Of a DNA stretch of 64,000 nt, positions 55,250 to 64,000 are shown one piece after another. The position numbers and the translations under genes were made by a program. Under the pieces are notes generated by a model. It saw only the letters and a program-made list of their open reading frames with translations. It was not told the DNA's origin and did not search any database. The number at the start of each line of letters is the position of its first letter. Position 1 is the stretch's first letter. This stretch comes from Microcoleus sp. FACHB-68 (GTDB taxonomy: Bacteria > Cyanobacteriota > Cyanobacteriia > Cyanobacteriales > Oscillatoriaceae). Location of the stretch: contig NZ_JACJOT010000017.1 in assembly GCF_014695715.1 (NCBI RefSeq), positions 186,001 to 250,000 of the forward strand, read 5' to 3'.

Positions 55250-56917
55250 GTGGTTAAGCAAAATATGGAGACATTGGCAAAGCAAGGCGATCCCGATATT
55301 CTCGCTTTCCTAATTAACCAAGCATTGCGAAACCAAGGAATTCAGGCAACCGTTACCCGCAAGCATCACTGCCTCCATATCCTCCTAGAAGCAGATCGAG
55401 TGCCGGCGCAGCAAACTTGTGTGCAATTTCTTCACAATGGTTTAAACCACCTAAACATAAAATCGATTACCACTGTACAAGTTTATGGCCGGCAAATTGG
55501 AGGACAGCCGGTTTGGACTCAAACAATTGATTTCCGGCAATTTCCTCTCACTAAATTATTGCCATCTTCTGAAATTAACAAAAAAAATCCCAAAAAAAAG
55601 CTTAAAACGCAACCCGCAACCGCAAAAGAGGCTCAAGTAATTACGAAGGCCGGCACAGAAAATCCCAGCCCTCAGCCTTTAAAATTAAGCAATAACAAAA
55701 TTAAAGCCTTAGTATTTGGCGTCAGTTCACTCAGCTTTTGTCTCGGCACCGGCTGGGGATTTATCACCCAATCTGAAGGATATAACCTCTCTGCTTTTCT
55801 TGCCCCCGTTGCTTCGTTTCAGATGCCGACTCAACTGCCAAGCTTCTCTGCATCTCCTGCGCCGGCAGCCACCCTTAAACCTTGGCAAAATTCTAAAATA
55901 TTAGAACCTTTCACCAAAACTTCAAAAGCTCTCGTTCCCCCAATTCCAGAAACTTCGATCACCATTAAAGCCGTTGGCGATATTATTCCCGGCACGAATT
56001 ATCCTTATAACAAACTTCCTGGGCAAAAGCAAATTTTATTTCAATCAGTCAAATCCCAACTCAAAGGCGCAGATATTTTATTCGGAAATTTTGAGAGTAC
56101 CTTAACCAATTATCCTTATTCTGCAAAAAATATCAGTCGAGGCATGACCTTTGCTTTCCGCACACCTCCCAGTTACACGCAAATTTTAAAAGACGCTGGG
56201 TTTCATGTTTTAAGCGTAGCCAATAACCATTCAATGGATTTTTTTGAAGCCGGCTTTGAAGACACGATGAAAAATATTCAATCTGCCGGCATGAAAGCGG
56301 TTGGTAAAAAAGGTCAAATTCTTTATTTCAGCGTTAAAAACGTGCCGGTTGCGTTTATCGCCTTCAGCAACTATGACTATCACAACTCAATGCTCGATTT
56401 AACAGCCGCAAAAGCTTTAGTCAAAGAAGCCCAGAAAAAAGCCCGAATTGTAGCAATTTCCGTTCATGCCGGCGCTGAAGGAACCGGCGCAATTCATACC
56501 AGAAACCAAACCGAAACCTTTTTTGGAGAAAACCGGGGAAATATGGTGCTTTTTTCCCGCACAATGATTGATGCCGGTGCCGATCTAATTTTAGGACATG
56601 GCCCTCACGTTCCTAGAGCAATAGAACTTTACAAAGGAAAACTCATAGCCTATTCCCTCGGCAACTTTTTAGGATACCGCACCCTCTCCACAGCCAGTCA
56701 TCTAGGCAGTTCTTTAATTTTACAAGTTGAAGTAAATTCACATGGCGACTTTGTAGCCGGTAAAATACTGCCGGTGCAACTTGACGGACAAGGAATTCCC
56801 TACAGCGATCAAAGCTTTCGCAGCGTTAAATTAATTCAAAACCTCACAAAAAGTGATTTTCCCAACACTAAATTAACTATTGACAATAACGGCAAAATAT
56901 CTTTAAAACAGAAATAA
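55250..56917 (+). CDS. CapA-family metallophosphatase-like protein with N-terminal cyanobacterial domain
   Basis: A 555-residue membrane protein starting at GTG with GAGG nearby. Residues about 1-100 form a small domain (ILAFLINQALRNQGIQATV and a VYGRQIGGQPVW line) that I have seen in other cyanobacterial proteins without a clear name. One membrane helix lies at about 160-182, then a Pro/Ala-rich linker. The CapA/PgsA domain (about 245-545) has AVGDIIPGTN, LFGNFESTL, SVANNHSMDFFE, SVHAGAEG and LGHGPHVPR, supplying the metal ligands. It likely acts on extracellular polymer. Confidence 0.85.
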   Translation: MVKQNMETLAKQGDPDILAFLINQALRNQGIQATVTRKHHCLHILLEADRVPAQQTCVQFLHNGLNHLNIKSITTVQVYGRQIGGQPVWTQTIDFRQFPLTKLLPSSEINKKNPKKKLKTQPATAKEAQVITKAGTENPSPQPLKLSNNKIKALVFGVSSLSFCLGTGWGFITQSEGYNLSAFLAPVASFQMPTQLPSFSASPAPAATLKPWQNSKILEPFTKTSKALVPPIPETSITIKAVGDIIPGTNYPYNKLPGQKQILFQSVKSQLKGADILFGNFESTLTNYPYSAKNISRGMTFAFRTPPSYTQILKDAGFHVLSVANNHSMDFFEAGFEDTMKNIQSAGMKAVGKKGQILYFSVKNVPVAFIAFSNYDYHNSMLDLTAAKALVKEAQKKARIVAISVHAGAEGTGAIHTRNQTETFFGENRGNMVLFSRTMIDAGADLILGHGPHVPRAIELYKGKLIAYSLGNFLGYRTLSTASHLGSSLILQVEVNSHGDFVAGKILPVQLDGQGIPYSDQSFRSVKLIQNLTKSDFPNTKLTIDNNGKISLKQK

Positions 56918-56990
56918 TGTGACTATATATTTTAAATTGACACCGCAGAAATAAAGCCGACATCCAACCAACCAGATAAACACAAATGAA

Positions 56991-57088
56991 CCATCTGCGT
57001 ATGCCCTGCGGGCACGCTGCGCTATCATCTGCGTTCATCTGCGTATGCCCTGCGGGCACGCTGCGCTATCATCTGCGGTTAAAAAAAA
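56991..57088. repeat. Dispersed ATCTGCG repeat, 44-base tandem
   Basis: ATCTGCGTATGCCCTGCGGG and its continuation GCACGCTGCGCTATC occur twice, at 56993 and 57037, followed by ATCTGCGGTTAAAAAAA. It is the longest member of the family also seen near 31870, 41170 and 42150. Confidence 0.7.
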
Positions 57089-57111
57089 TCTACTCTTCCC
57101 AACAACCCAAT

Positions 57112-58173
57112 CTAAACTTCAAGCAACAACTGCAAAGCCTCCTTCATCTCCTCAATTGTTGTCGTAGCAGTCCCAAACTGACGCACAACAATACTCGCCG
57201 CTAAATTCCCCAAAACCGCCGATTCCCAGAAAGAACCACCGGCACACAAACCCAAAGTCAGCGCCGCAACCACCGTATCACCGGCACCCGTCACATCAAA
57301 AACATCCGTGCGGTTAAAAGCCGGGATATGATGCTCAACACCGGCACCCTCAAACAGCGTCATCCCTTCTTCACCACGCGTAATTAAAAATTGCTTCGCT
57401 TGAGTCAATTTGAGCAGATCCTTGCCCGCTTGCGACAAAGTTTGATCGCTATTAATCCCATATCCCACCGCTTGTTCAGCTTCAGGTAAATTTGGTGTAA
57501 ATATCGTCGCGCCGGCAAACCGCTGCAAATCCTTCTGAGTATCCACAATTACCTGCCGGTGTCCCAACGCCGCCTCAATCACCGGCGCAGTCAACACCCC
57601 ATCCCCATAATCCGAACACACCACCGCATCCACCGTTGGCAACTGCTGCCGGATATACTCCGCCAACTGCAACTGCAAATCTAAATCTGGCAACTCATCC
57701 GATTTGCGATCTACCCGCACGATTTGCTGAGTCACAGACTGCCGCGCATGGCCAGAAATCCGGGTTTTCGTAACAGTTGGGCGATCTGCATCAATCAGCA
57801 TTCCTTGCGTATCAATGCCGGCAGCCTCGAAAATGTCCCGCAAAGCCCCTCCTTGGATATCCTTACCCACGAAGCCGGCAACCTTCACCTGCGCCCCCAA
57901 CTTTGCCAGGTTGTAAACCGCATTTGCCCCGCCTCCCGGCACTTGTCGGGTATTTTCGTGGCGAATAATCAACACCGGCGCTTCGCGGGAAATGCGCTCA
58001 ACTTGCCCAGTGAGAAACTCATCCAGCGTTAGATCGCCCACAACTAAAATTCGCGCCTGGGAAAAGCGATCCATCCGCTCAAACAAGTTGTCAGTACAGG
58101 CGCGTAGTTGCGATGAAAAAGTAGACGTTAAATCCATATCCGGTTGTGAAGCTTCCAAGTGTATTTTCCCCAA
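57112..58173 (-). CDS. rfaE1: PfkB-family sugar kinase, RfaE1-like (heptose-7-phosphate kinase)
   Basis: A 353-residue ribokinase-fold kinase. ILVVGDLTLDEFLTGQVERI and VPGGGANAVYNLAKLGAQV open the substrate site, and DVTGAGDTVVAALTLGL is the anion hole with catalytic Asp. The VERISREAPVLI line is characteristic of RfaE1/HldA kinases that make ADP-heptose precursors of lipopolysaccharide. There is no attached nucleotidyltransferase domain, so this is a stand-alone kinase; an exact substrate is inferred. The first ~35 residues before the core are extra, and a start nearer 58070 is possible. Confidence 0.8.
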   Translation of the reverse strand: MGKIHLEASQPDMDLTSTFSSQLRACTDNLFERMDRFSQARILVVGDLTLDEFLTGQVERISREAPVLIIRHENTRQVPGGGANAVYNLAKLGAQVKVAGFVGKDIQGGALRDIFEAAGIDTQGMLIDADRPTVTKTRISGHARQSVTQQIVRVDRKSDELPDLDLQLQLAEYIRQQLPTVDAVVCSDYGDGVLTAPVIEAALGHRQVIVDTQKDLQRFAGATIFTPNLPEAEQAVGYGINSDQTLSQAGKDLLKLTQAKQFLITRGEEGMTLFEGAGVEHHIPAFNRTDVFDVTGAGDTVVAALTLGLCAGGSFWESAVLGNLAASIVVRQFGTATTTIEEMKEALQLLLEV

Positions 58174-58375
58174 TCCCCCAAAGCCGGTTCCCTCCCCGGA
58201 AAATTTACACTATCTCAGGGTTGCCGGCAACAACTTCTCAGCTTTCCCCTCAACCCCGCAATGATTTCCCAGTCCAGATTGCTTCTCGGTAGCCGGTTTT
58301 AGCGCTCTAACTATCGGCCTTTGTGGGCTTGTCTTACAATAGCCCTAGGCTCAGACACCCAAGGAGACGACACTC

Positions 58376-58933
58376 ATGCCACAACTAACGGTTAAAGACT
58401 TGGAACAACTGCAAGCCACACTTTCCGAAGCCGGTTTAGATTACCAATTAGAACTCGAAGATGGAAAAATTTCTGTTATGGGTCCATCAGATATCGAATC
58501 TAGTGAAATAGGCGCTCGGTTTATCGCTTTTCTATTCGCCTGGATCAACCCCCGCCGGCTCGGACGCGTGTTTGATTCCAGCGGCGGTTTTATTATGCCA
58601 GATACTAACTTAAAAGCACCGGATGTTTCCTATGTCAGTGCGGAACGTCTCAAGAAAAGCCAGCGTTATTTTGCCGAATTGGTTCCCGATTTAGTCGTAG
58701 AAATTAAATCACAAAGTGACCGCATTAAATCTTTGCAAGACAAGATTAAAATGTTTTTAGAAATGGGTGCTTTAATCGGAATTCTTATCGATCCAGATGA
58801 GCAAACAGTGACCGTTTATCGACCCACCGGCAACCCAATTCTACTCGGAAATGGAGATATTTTGACCGTTCCCGAATTATTGGCCGGCTGGGAAGCCCCA
58901 ATTTCTGAATTATGGCCGCCTGAGTTTGACTAA
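58376..58933 (+). CDS. Uma2-family (DUF820) putative endonuclease
   Basis: A 185-residue Uma2 protein, distant paralogue of the one at 28282. YQLELEDGKISVMGPSDIES, LKAPDVSYVSAER (Asp), PDLVVEIKSQSDRI (Glu-x-Lys) and the GILIDPDEQTVTVYRP line give a full PD-(D/E)xK-type site. GGAGACGAC precedes the ATG. It has no genetic partner. Confidence 0.88.
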   Translation: MPQLTVKDLEQLQATLSEAGLDYQLELEDGKISVMGPSDIESSEIGARFIAFLFAWINPRRLGRVFDSSGGFIMPDTNLKAPDVSYVSAERLKKSQRYFAELVPDLVVEIKSQSDRIKSLQDKIKMFLEMGALIGILIDPDEQTVTVYRPTGNPILLGNGDILTVPELLAGWEAPISELWPPEFD

Positions 58934-59009
58934 TGCCGTGCGGTCGCATTTGATCTAGATAAAAGCGTGACTGTGAGAATACTGAGTCTATGCTCAAGTT
59001 ATTTCAGTC

Positions 59010-62000
59010 TCATCCCTTAAAATCTAAATCAGTCACACCGTTCCATCCTGCCGGCACGCCATATTGTTGATAGTGTTGACAGCGTTTCACGTACAGCATT
59101 GCCGCCTTATCTTCAGGATTAATCACTAGGATTTCTTCAAACATAGACTGTGCATCCGAAAAGTTTTGGCGATTGTAAGCCATTACTGCCGGCTCAAATT
59201 GTGTCTTGGTTTGGTTCTTTAATTGATTCGTTAATCCCAAATTTTCCTCGTATACTTCATAAACTGCAACCGGCTTGCTTTTTCCTTTCACCCGAACGCG
59301 ATCAAGAAATCGAAAGCTGTAATTCTCGATATCTTCCACCAGAATTAAAGTGTGTAAGCTAATTAAAATACCCGCTCCATAGAGCTTCGTTAACCCTTCT
59401 AAGCGAGACGCTAAATTCACAGCATCTGCAATTGCAGTGGTTTCCATGCGTTGTGATTCGCCAATGGTTCCTAACATTAAATTACCCGTATGCAAGCCAA
59501 TCCCGATAGAAATCGGAACCTCACCGCGCTGCTGCCGGTGTTGATTATACAGCGCCACTTCTTTCTGCATTGCCAGCGCTGCTTGCAAAGCATCTTTCGC
59601 TGATTCGGGAAACAAAGCCATGATCGCATCACCAATATATTTATCAATAAAGCCTCGATGCTGACGAATCACAGGGCCAACCTGACTGAGATACGAGTTG
59701 ATAAAATTAAAATTTTCTTTAGGCGTCATGGCTTCTGACAGGGTTGTAAAATCCCGAATATCAGAAAACATCACGGTCATTTCTTTGAGAACTTGATCGC
59801 CTAGCTGCACTTCAATAATACTTTCTCGACTTAAAAAGTTTAGAAAGTTATGCGGCACAAATCGCCCGTAAGCTAAAGTTAATTTAGCCAAATTTAGATG
59901 AGTTTTGATGCGAGCCAGCATTTCGCCTTTTTGAATTGGTTTAGATAAATAATCATTTGCTCCAGATTCAAACCCCTCAATGATGTCTTGAACTTGGTTC
60001 TTTGCAGTTAACATGACAATCGGCAATTCGTGAGCCGGAAAGCGATCTCGGATTTTTTGACACACCTCATAGCCGGTCATTCGCGGCATCATTACGTCAA
60101 GTAAAATTAAATCCGGCAGCGGTTCTTGCTCCAGAGAATCCAAAGCTTCTTGCCCGTTAGTCGCTTCAGTAATTTCGTAATTATACAGAGAAAGATTGTT
60201 GAGCAAGACTTGTCGATTTACAGGTTCGTCATCAACAATCAAAACTTTAAACTGTTTGGTATTCGTAGCATTTAAGGCTAACTGAGGACTTTGGATAAGG
60301 GTCGCTAGCTCGGAAGTCAGAATATCTGGAATCAGGCTGGATTGAGCTGATTCAACTTGGTCTTGAGAACGGGGCAAAGTAAAGGTAAATTGTGAGCCTT
60401 TTTCCAGCTTCGACGTAAGGCTAATCTTTCCCCCGTGCAATTCCACAAGCTTTTTGGTAACGGCAAGCCCCAAGCCGGTACCGCCATACTCTCTAGCCGC
60501 AGTGCCTTCTCCCTGTTCAAAAGATTCAAAGATGCGGTCAAACTTATCTTCAGGAATGCCGATTCCTGTATCGGAAACTGTAATCGCTATGTGTTGATTA
60601 TTTGTTGATAGTTCAGTGTTATCAATGATGACTTGAGCTAAAACTTCTACGCTTCCTACAGAAGTGAATTTAATCGCGTTACCTACCAAGTTGTGGAGAA
60701 TCTGTTGTAGCCGGTTTTCGTCGGCTTCTGCGCTGGGGAAATCTTCAGAAATCGAGTTAATCAACTGCAAATTTTTCTGGTTCGCTAAGGGTTGACTGAG
60801 GGTGAGAACCACGTTCACAACTGAGCGCAAATCTATTGGCTTTAGTTGCAGTTCCACATTCTTATGTCTCAGCTTAGAAAAATCAAGAATATCGTTGACC
60901 AAACTAGCGAGCCGGCGACCACTAGAAACGATTAATTTGAGATTAATTTTTGTGGTAATGGGAAGTTCTCCCGTTGCGCCATCCATCAGCGATTCAGCGA
61001 GGCCAATAATCCCATTTAGTGGAGTGCGAAGTTCGTGGGAAGTGTTGGCTAGAAATTCATCTTTGAGTTGGTCAAAATGCTTGAGTTCTTCGTTTTGCTT
61101 CTCTAGGGTTTCAAACGATTGCTGAAGTTGCCCTGCCATGCTGTTAAACGAGTTGGCAAGTTTTTCTAATTCGTCGATGCCTTTAACGTTTATTGTTTGA
61201 TTCAATTGTCCGCCGGCAATCGCTTGAGAGGCTCGGTTCAATCGGACGATGGGACGAGCAATCAAACGAGCGGTAAAAACGGCCATGCCGGTGGCGAACA
61301 CTAAGGCAACGAAACAAAGCACAATGGTCGTGCGGGTGTTATGGTCGATCTGCTCCATGAAATCGGATTCTGGGATGACTGTTACAATCAACCAGTCCAA
61401 ACCAAACTTATCTTGCCAAGGCGTTATCTTGATAAACTGGCGCTGACTTGACCAAGGAAAATTGCCGTTGTTTAGTTTTAACTCAAGCTGTTGGCTGTTG
61501 TTGATTTCCTTAAAGTCGCGAAACGTTTTCTGTAAATACCGGCCTGTTGCCAGAATCAACGGATCTGTACTATCTAATACCTGGAGTCGCTTCGGTTTGC
61601 CGTCCACAATTGTGAAAGGTTGTTCGCTACTAGAACTGGCAACGATAAGTCCATTGCGTTCAATAATAAAAATTTTCCCAGATGGACTAACTTTTAATTT
61701 ACCCAAGAAATTACTGATTTGAGAAAGGCGCTGATCAATCCCGATCACACCGATAATTTTGTTGTTGCGATCTCGAACGGGCCGGTTAAAAGAAATGGAT
61801 AGAATATCAAGTTGTTCCCACTCATAAATCTGGCTCCAAATTGGTTTGCCGGCCTTGATAGTGTTGCTATACCAAGGCTCCTTTTGATATTCGTATCTTC
61901 CCGTATTTTCAATAGCCTTGATTCGATTTCCCTGGTTATCTGTTGCGTAGGTGATGCTATCAGAGTTGCCGTATTGTCTGAGAGAAACCTCACTAATGAT

Positions 62001-62408
62001 GACGCTCTTTTCTTTCTCGTATCCAGCCCCAATATAGTCGCCTGTTGTAGAACCAAAGTTGATATAGCCAACATTAAACTCCTGCATCTGTTTCCAGTAA
62101 AATTGCCCTTGCCTCTTGAGGTCTTTGGGATCGACCAATCCTAATTCGAGGGCGTCGGTGTTGACTTTCGCTAACTGTTTAGCAGCGTTAAGGTAACTAC
62201 TCAGGTGCTGCTCAACGCGAGAGCTAGCTTCATTTTGCAAGCGCAGTACCAACTCGTTGACGGCTTTTTGTCCGTTGCGAAACGAGAGATAGCCAACCAA
62301 GCCGACAGCAGCAGTGATTTGCAGGAGGAAGGGAACGATCAAAACAGTTTGTAAAGAAGCCTGCAAAGGGAACTGGGCAATTAAGCGGTTCAATGACCGA
62401 GTTAACAT
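59010..62408 (-). CDS. cyaC: CyaC-like sensor kinase / receiver / adenylate cyclase
   Basis: An 1132-residue multidomain protein. A membrane helix (about 21-43), an extracellular Cache-type sensor (about 45-345), a second helix (about 352-374), HAMP, HisKA with His458 in [12 protein letters not shown], ATPase ([26 protein letters not shown]), a receiver (LILLDVMMPRMTG) and a class III cyclase (about 870-1060). The cyclase has both metal aspartates (MFSDIRDFT and DKYIGDAIMALF) and the transition-state segment TAIADAVNLASR. A C-terminal TPR-like helix pair follows. The order matches Spirulina CyaC. Signal perception, phosphotransfer and cyclic AMP synthesis are thus in one chain. Confidence 0.92.
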   Translation of the reverse strand: MLTRSLNRLIAQFPLQASLQTVLIVPFLLQITAAVGLVGYLSFRNGQKAVNELVLRLQNEASSRVEQHLSSYLNAAKQLAKVNTDALELGLVDPKDLKRQGQFYWKQMQEFNVGYINFGSTTGDYIGAGYEKEKSVIISEVSLRQYGNSDSITYATDNQGNRIKAIENTGRYEYQKEPWYSNTIKAGKPIWSQIYEWEQLDILSISFNRPVRDRNNKIIGVIGIDQRLSQISNFLGKLKVSPSGKIFIIERNGLIVASSSSEQPFTIVDGKPKRLQVLDSTDPLILATGRYLQKTFRDFKEINNSQQLELKLNNGNFPWSSQRQFIKITPWQDKFGLDWLIVTVIPESDFMEQIDHNTRTTIVLCFVALVFATGMAVFTARLIARPIVRLNRASQAIAGGQLNQTINVKGIDELEKLANSFNSMAGQLQQSFETLEKQNEELKHFDQLKDEFLANTSHELRTPLNGIIGLAESLMDGATGELPITTKINLKLIVSSGRRLASLVNDILDFSKLRHKNVELQLKPIDLRSVVNVVLTLSQPLANQKNLQLINSISEDFPSAEADENRLQQILHNLVGNAIKFTSVGSVEVLAQVIIDNTELSTNNQHIAITVSDTGIGIPEDKFDRIFESFEQGEGTAAREYGGTGLGLAVTKKLVELHGGKISLTSKLEKGSQFTFTLPRSQDQVESAQSSLIPDILTSELATLIQSPQLALNATNTKQFKVLIVDDEPVNRQVLLNNLSLYNYEITEATNGQEALDSLEQEPLPDLILLDVMMPRMTGYEVCQKIRDRFPAHELPIVMLTAKNQVQDIIEGFESGANDYLSKPIQKGEMLARIKTHLNLAKLTLAYGRFVPHNFLNFLSRESIIEVQLGDQVLKEMTVMFSDIRDFTTLSEAMTPKENFNFINSYLSQVGPVIRQHRGFIDKYIGDAIMALFPESAKDALQAALAMQKEVALYNQHRQQRGEVPISIGIGLHTGNLMLGTIGESQRMETTAIADAVNLASRLEGLTKLYGAGILISLHTLILVEDIENYSFRFLDRVRVKGKSKPVAVYEVYEENLGLTNQLKNQTKTQFEPAVMAYNRQNFSDAQSMFEEILVINPEDKAAMLYVKRCQHYQQYGVPAGWNGVTDLDFKG

Positions 62409-62945
62409 GGGCGAGCACTGCCATTTTGTTGAGTTACATAAGTCGGGTTAATTCCTCCGACCCCCTTATCGAGCTATAAATATTTTAGTGATTTTGTTAA
62501 GCTCGATTGCTCTACGCAGGCTGTAGGGGATAGAGAAACCAATTTTTAGGCTTATAAAATGATGTTAGTGAAAGTGTAATGATTTAACTGGCCAGCCGTA
62601 AGCACAGTATATCTGTCTTGCTGACGACGTGGTTTCTCTGCATCCTCGATTAAATATTGCCTACACCGACTACGCCTTGGTGACATAAAAGAAGCGCTGG
62701 CAGCATTTGACAATCAGCCACAGAGGCTTGAAGGTCTGTGCGCTGTGATCGCCGATTGTCTATGCTAGGAATACCCGCCGGCTTATGATTGAGCGCAGTC
62801 CGAATCTACAGTTTGTTAGGGTGTGGAGACGTTGCTCAGTCGTCGCCAAAGAACTTTAGATATTAGCCCAGAACTGCTGTGCCGGTCGGGGTTGTAGCGT
62901 TGCAGCGCAACATTATATTCTCAAACTGGGATGCTGCCTTGCTCA
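62409..62945. other. 537-base intergenic region
   Basis: No gene is supported. It should hold the promoter of the cyclase gene on its left. A small GTTGCAGCGCAAC hairpin lies near 62900 and an AT-rich stretch at 62470-62580. A 77-codon plus-strand frame at 62879 is the antisense shadow of the pentapeptide gene. Confidence 0.35.
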
Positions 62946-63479
62946 TTAACTATCTTCTCGATACCCGTCAGGGCGAACCGTGGTGCTATCGAGGTAAGCG
63001 TCTGAGAAATCTACCATTCGGGCGCGGTAAAAATTGCAACCGGCTAGCCTTGCCTGTGTCAGCCTTGCACCTTCTAAATTGGCGCGGCTCAAATCTGCAT
63101 CGATCAAATTAGCCGAACCCAGATCCGCATTGTACAGGTTCGCTCCTTGCAAATTCGCTCCTGAAAGGTCAGCACCTTGCAAATTAGCGTAACGCAGATT
63201 CGCTCTACACAAATTCGCCCCCCGCAGGTTGGCTTCAGATAAATCGGCCTGATAAAGCTTAACGTCACTCAGTTCAGCCGCGTTGATTTCAGCAGCGTGC
63301 AGGTTGGCTTGGCTAAGATTGGCGTAAGGCAAATAGGTGCTTGTGAGATTGCTGCCGTTAAGGTTAATTCCTCGGAAGTCGGCTTCAAATAGATTAACCT
63401 CGCTTAAATCTATCCCGCTAAAGTCTCGTTTCCCTTCAGCGTACTGATCCTTTAACTCCTTTGCGTTTAGCTTTTGCAT
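62946..63479 (-). CDS. Pentapeptide repeat protein
   Basis: A 177-residue right-handed quadrilateral beta-helix protein. From about residue 23 to 150 nearly every fifth residue is Leu or Phe in A(N/D)LxX units (for example ANLSQANLHAAEINAAEL and ANLQGADLSGANLQGANL). The N-terminal LNAKELKDQYAEGKRDFSGI is common in cyanobacterial members. The function is unknown; family members range from gyrase mimics to thylakoid proteins. It is a single gene, divergent from the SagB-type gene to its right. Confidence 0.9.
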   Translation of the reverse strand: MQKLNAKELKDQYAEGKRDFSGIDLSEVNLFEADFRGINLNGSNLTSTYLPYANLSQANLHAAEINAAELSDVKLYQADLSEANLRGANLCRANLRYANLQGADLSGANLQGANLYNADLGSANLIDADLSRANLEGARLTQARLAGCNFYRARMVDFSDAYLDSTTVRPDGYREDS

Positions 63480-63741
63480 ATCAACTGTTGGTTTTTATTG
63501 GGTGCCGGCATAAAGACTCAGAACTTGAGCGTGAAAATCTGCGTATTTATACTTAACCTGTTTACAATTGTTAAGGATTTGTAACGAAAAAGCGCTAGAT
63601 TTAATGTTTTCTTAAATGTTTGGGCACGTTACCATCGGCATTGACAGGGGGTGCCGGCCATAACTTCACCTGCCGGCCTGACACGTTTCGAGCTGAGAAT
63701 GTCAAGATCGAAGGCAAGGGAAAAAAATTTTAAAAGTATCT

Positions 63742-64000
63742 ATGCCCGAACTTAAAGTCTCTATCGCTCAGCATTACCACGAACGCACCAAATATGACCC
63801 GCAAACCCTAGCCAGCAAAAGTCATCAATTAGACTGGGAAAAACAGCCGGTGCCATTCAAGGAGTACAAGATCGGTACATCCTTCAACCTGAAGCCCTAC
63901 TTCAAAGCAGAGGTCAGCGATCCGGAGGGCAAGTGGTGGCAGCGTTTATCTCGATTACTCTTTTGCAGCTACGGTCTGACTGCTAAGATCCCAACGATGG
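63742..64000 (+). CDS. SagB-type dehydrogenase family protein, 5' part
   Basis: The first 86 codons of a gene cut by the window edge. The start MPELKVSIAQHYHERTKYDP and LDWEKQPVPFKEYK match cyanobacterial SagB/ThcOx (nitroreductase-fold) proteins that I recall. The FMN domain lies beyond the window. It may be redox-active on peptide substrates, or a general flavoprotein. Confidence 0.75.
   Translation, partial: MPELKVSIAQHYHERTKYDPQTLASKSHQLDWEKQPVPFKEYKIGTSFNLKPYFKAEVSDPEGKWWQRLSRLLFCSYGLTAKIPTM

Overview
The window is chromosomal DNA of a filamentous-type cyanobacterium. Evidence for this is the photosystem II genes psbB and psbT followed by nrdR and rpsA (a gene order common in cyanobacteria), a DUF4278 protein, a CyaC-like cyclase, very large multi-PAS/GAF hybrid kinases, heptanucleotide STRR repeats and scattered GCGATCGC (HIP1) sites. 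The palindrome GCCGGC is also strikingly frequent. The species cannot be named from sequence alone; Oscillatoriales-like is an inference.

Layout. 0-10.5 kb: second-messenger signalling, with a 1932-residue hybrid kinase (degenerate ethylene-receptor-type membrane domain, PAS, GAF, kinase, two receivers, HPt), a response-regulator diguanylate cyclase and a convergent CBS/PAS/GGDEF/EAL protein. 11-14.5 kb: a CPBP membrane protease, a secreted protein built from two identically spaced four-cysteine modules and a small conserved protein. 14.8-20.9 kb: housekeeping genes psbB, psbT, nrdR, rpsA, a HAD phosphatase and metK. 21-26 kb: small membrane and envelope proteins and a HAMP histidine kinase. 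26.4-31.8 kb: accessory genes, two large GTPases around an orphan antitoxin-like gene, a Uma2 nuclease and a ParE-type toxin-antitoxin pair.

31,975-36,801 is a foreign insertion: an IS982-type element with a frameshifted transposase at the left, a 76-base inverted copy of the same IS end at the right, and the same 6 bases (TAATTA) outside both ends. Between them lies GC-rich, proteobacterial-looking DNA with an OhrR/MarR-type regulator, a nitroreductase, an NADP-dependent reductase, an NmrA-like reductase, a truncated second reductase copy and an IS5-family remnant. This reads as a mobile electrophile/redox-stress cassette.

37.1-43.0 kb is a complete guanidine-use locus: a guanidine-I (ykkC) riboswitch, Ni-dependent guanidine hydrolase, dedicated HypA- and HypB-like nickel chaperones, and a three-gene ABC importer. 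After it come an EcsC-like protein, a ketopantoate-reductase-like enzyme, a MazG-like pyrophosphohydrolase, an acyl-CoA dehydrogenase homologue, a G-rich tandem array (47.3-47.8 kb) and an AvtA-like aminotransferase.

50.0-53.5 kb encodes an HTH-NACHT-HEAT protein of bacterial NLR type with nine exact 102-base repeats, followed by a MITE-like element with perfect 32-base inverted arms. 53.8-58.2 kb carries surface-polysaccharide genes (rfbB, a CapA-like protein, an RfaE1-like sugar kinase). The right end holds a second Uma2 gene, a CyaC-like sensor/adenylate cyclase, a pentapeptide-repeat protein and the start of a SagB-type dehydrogenase cut by the window edge. No rRNA, tRNA or CRISPR array was recognised.
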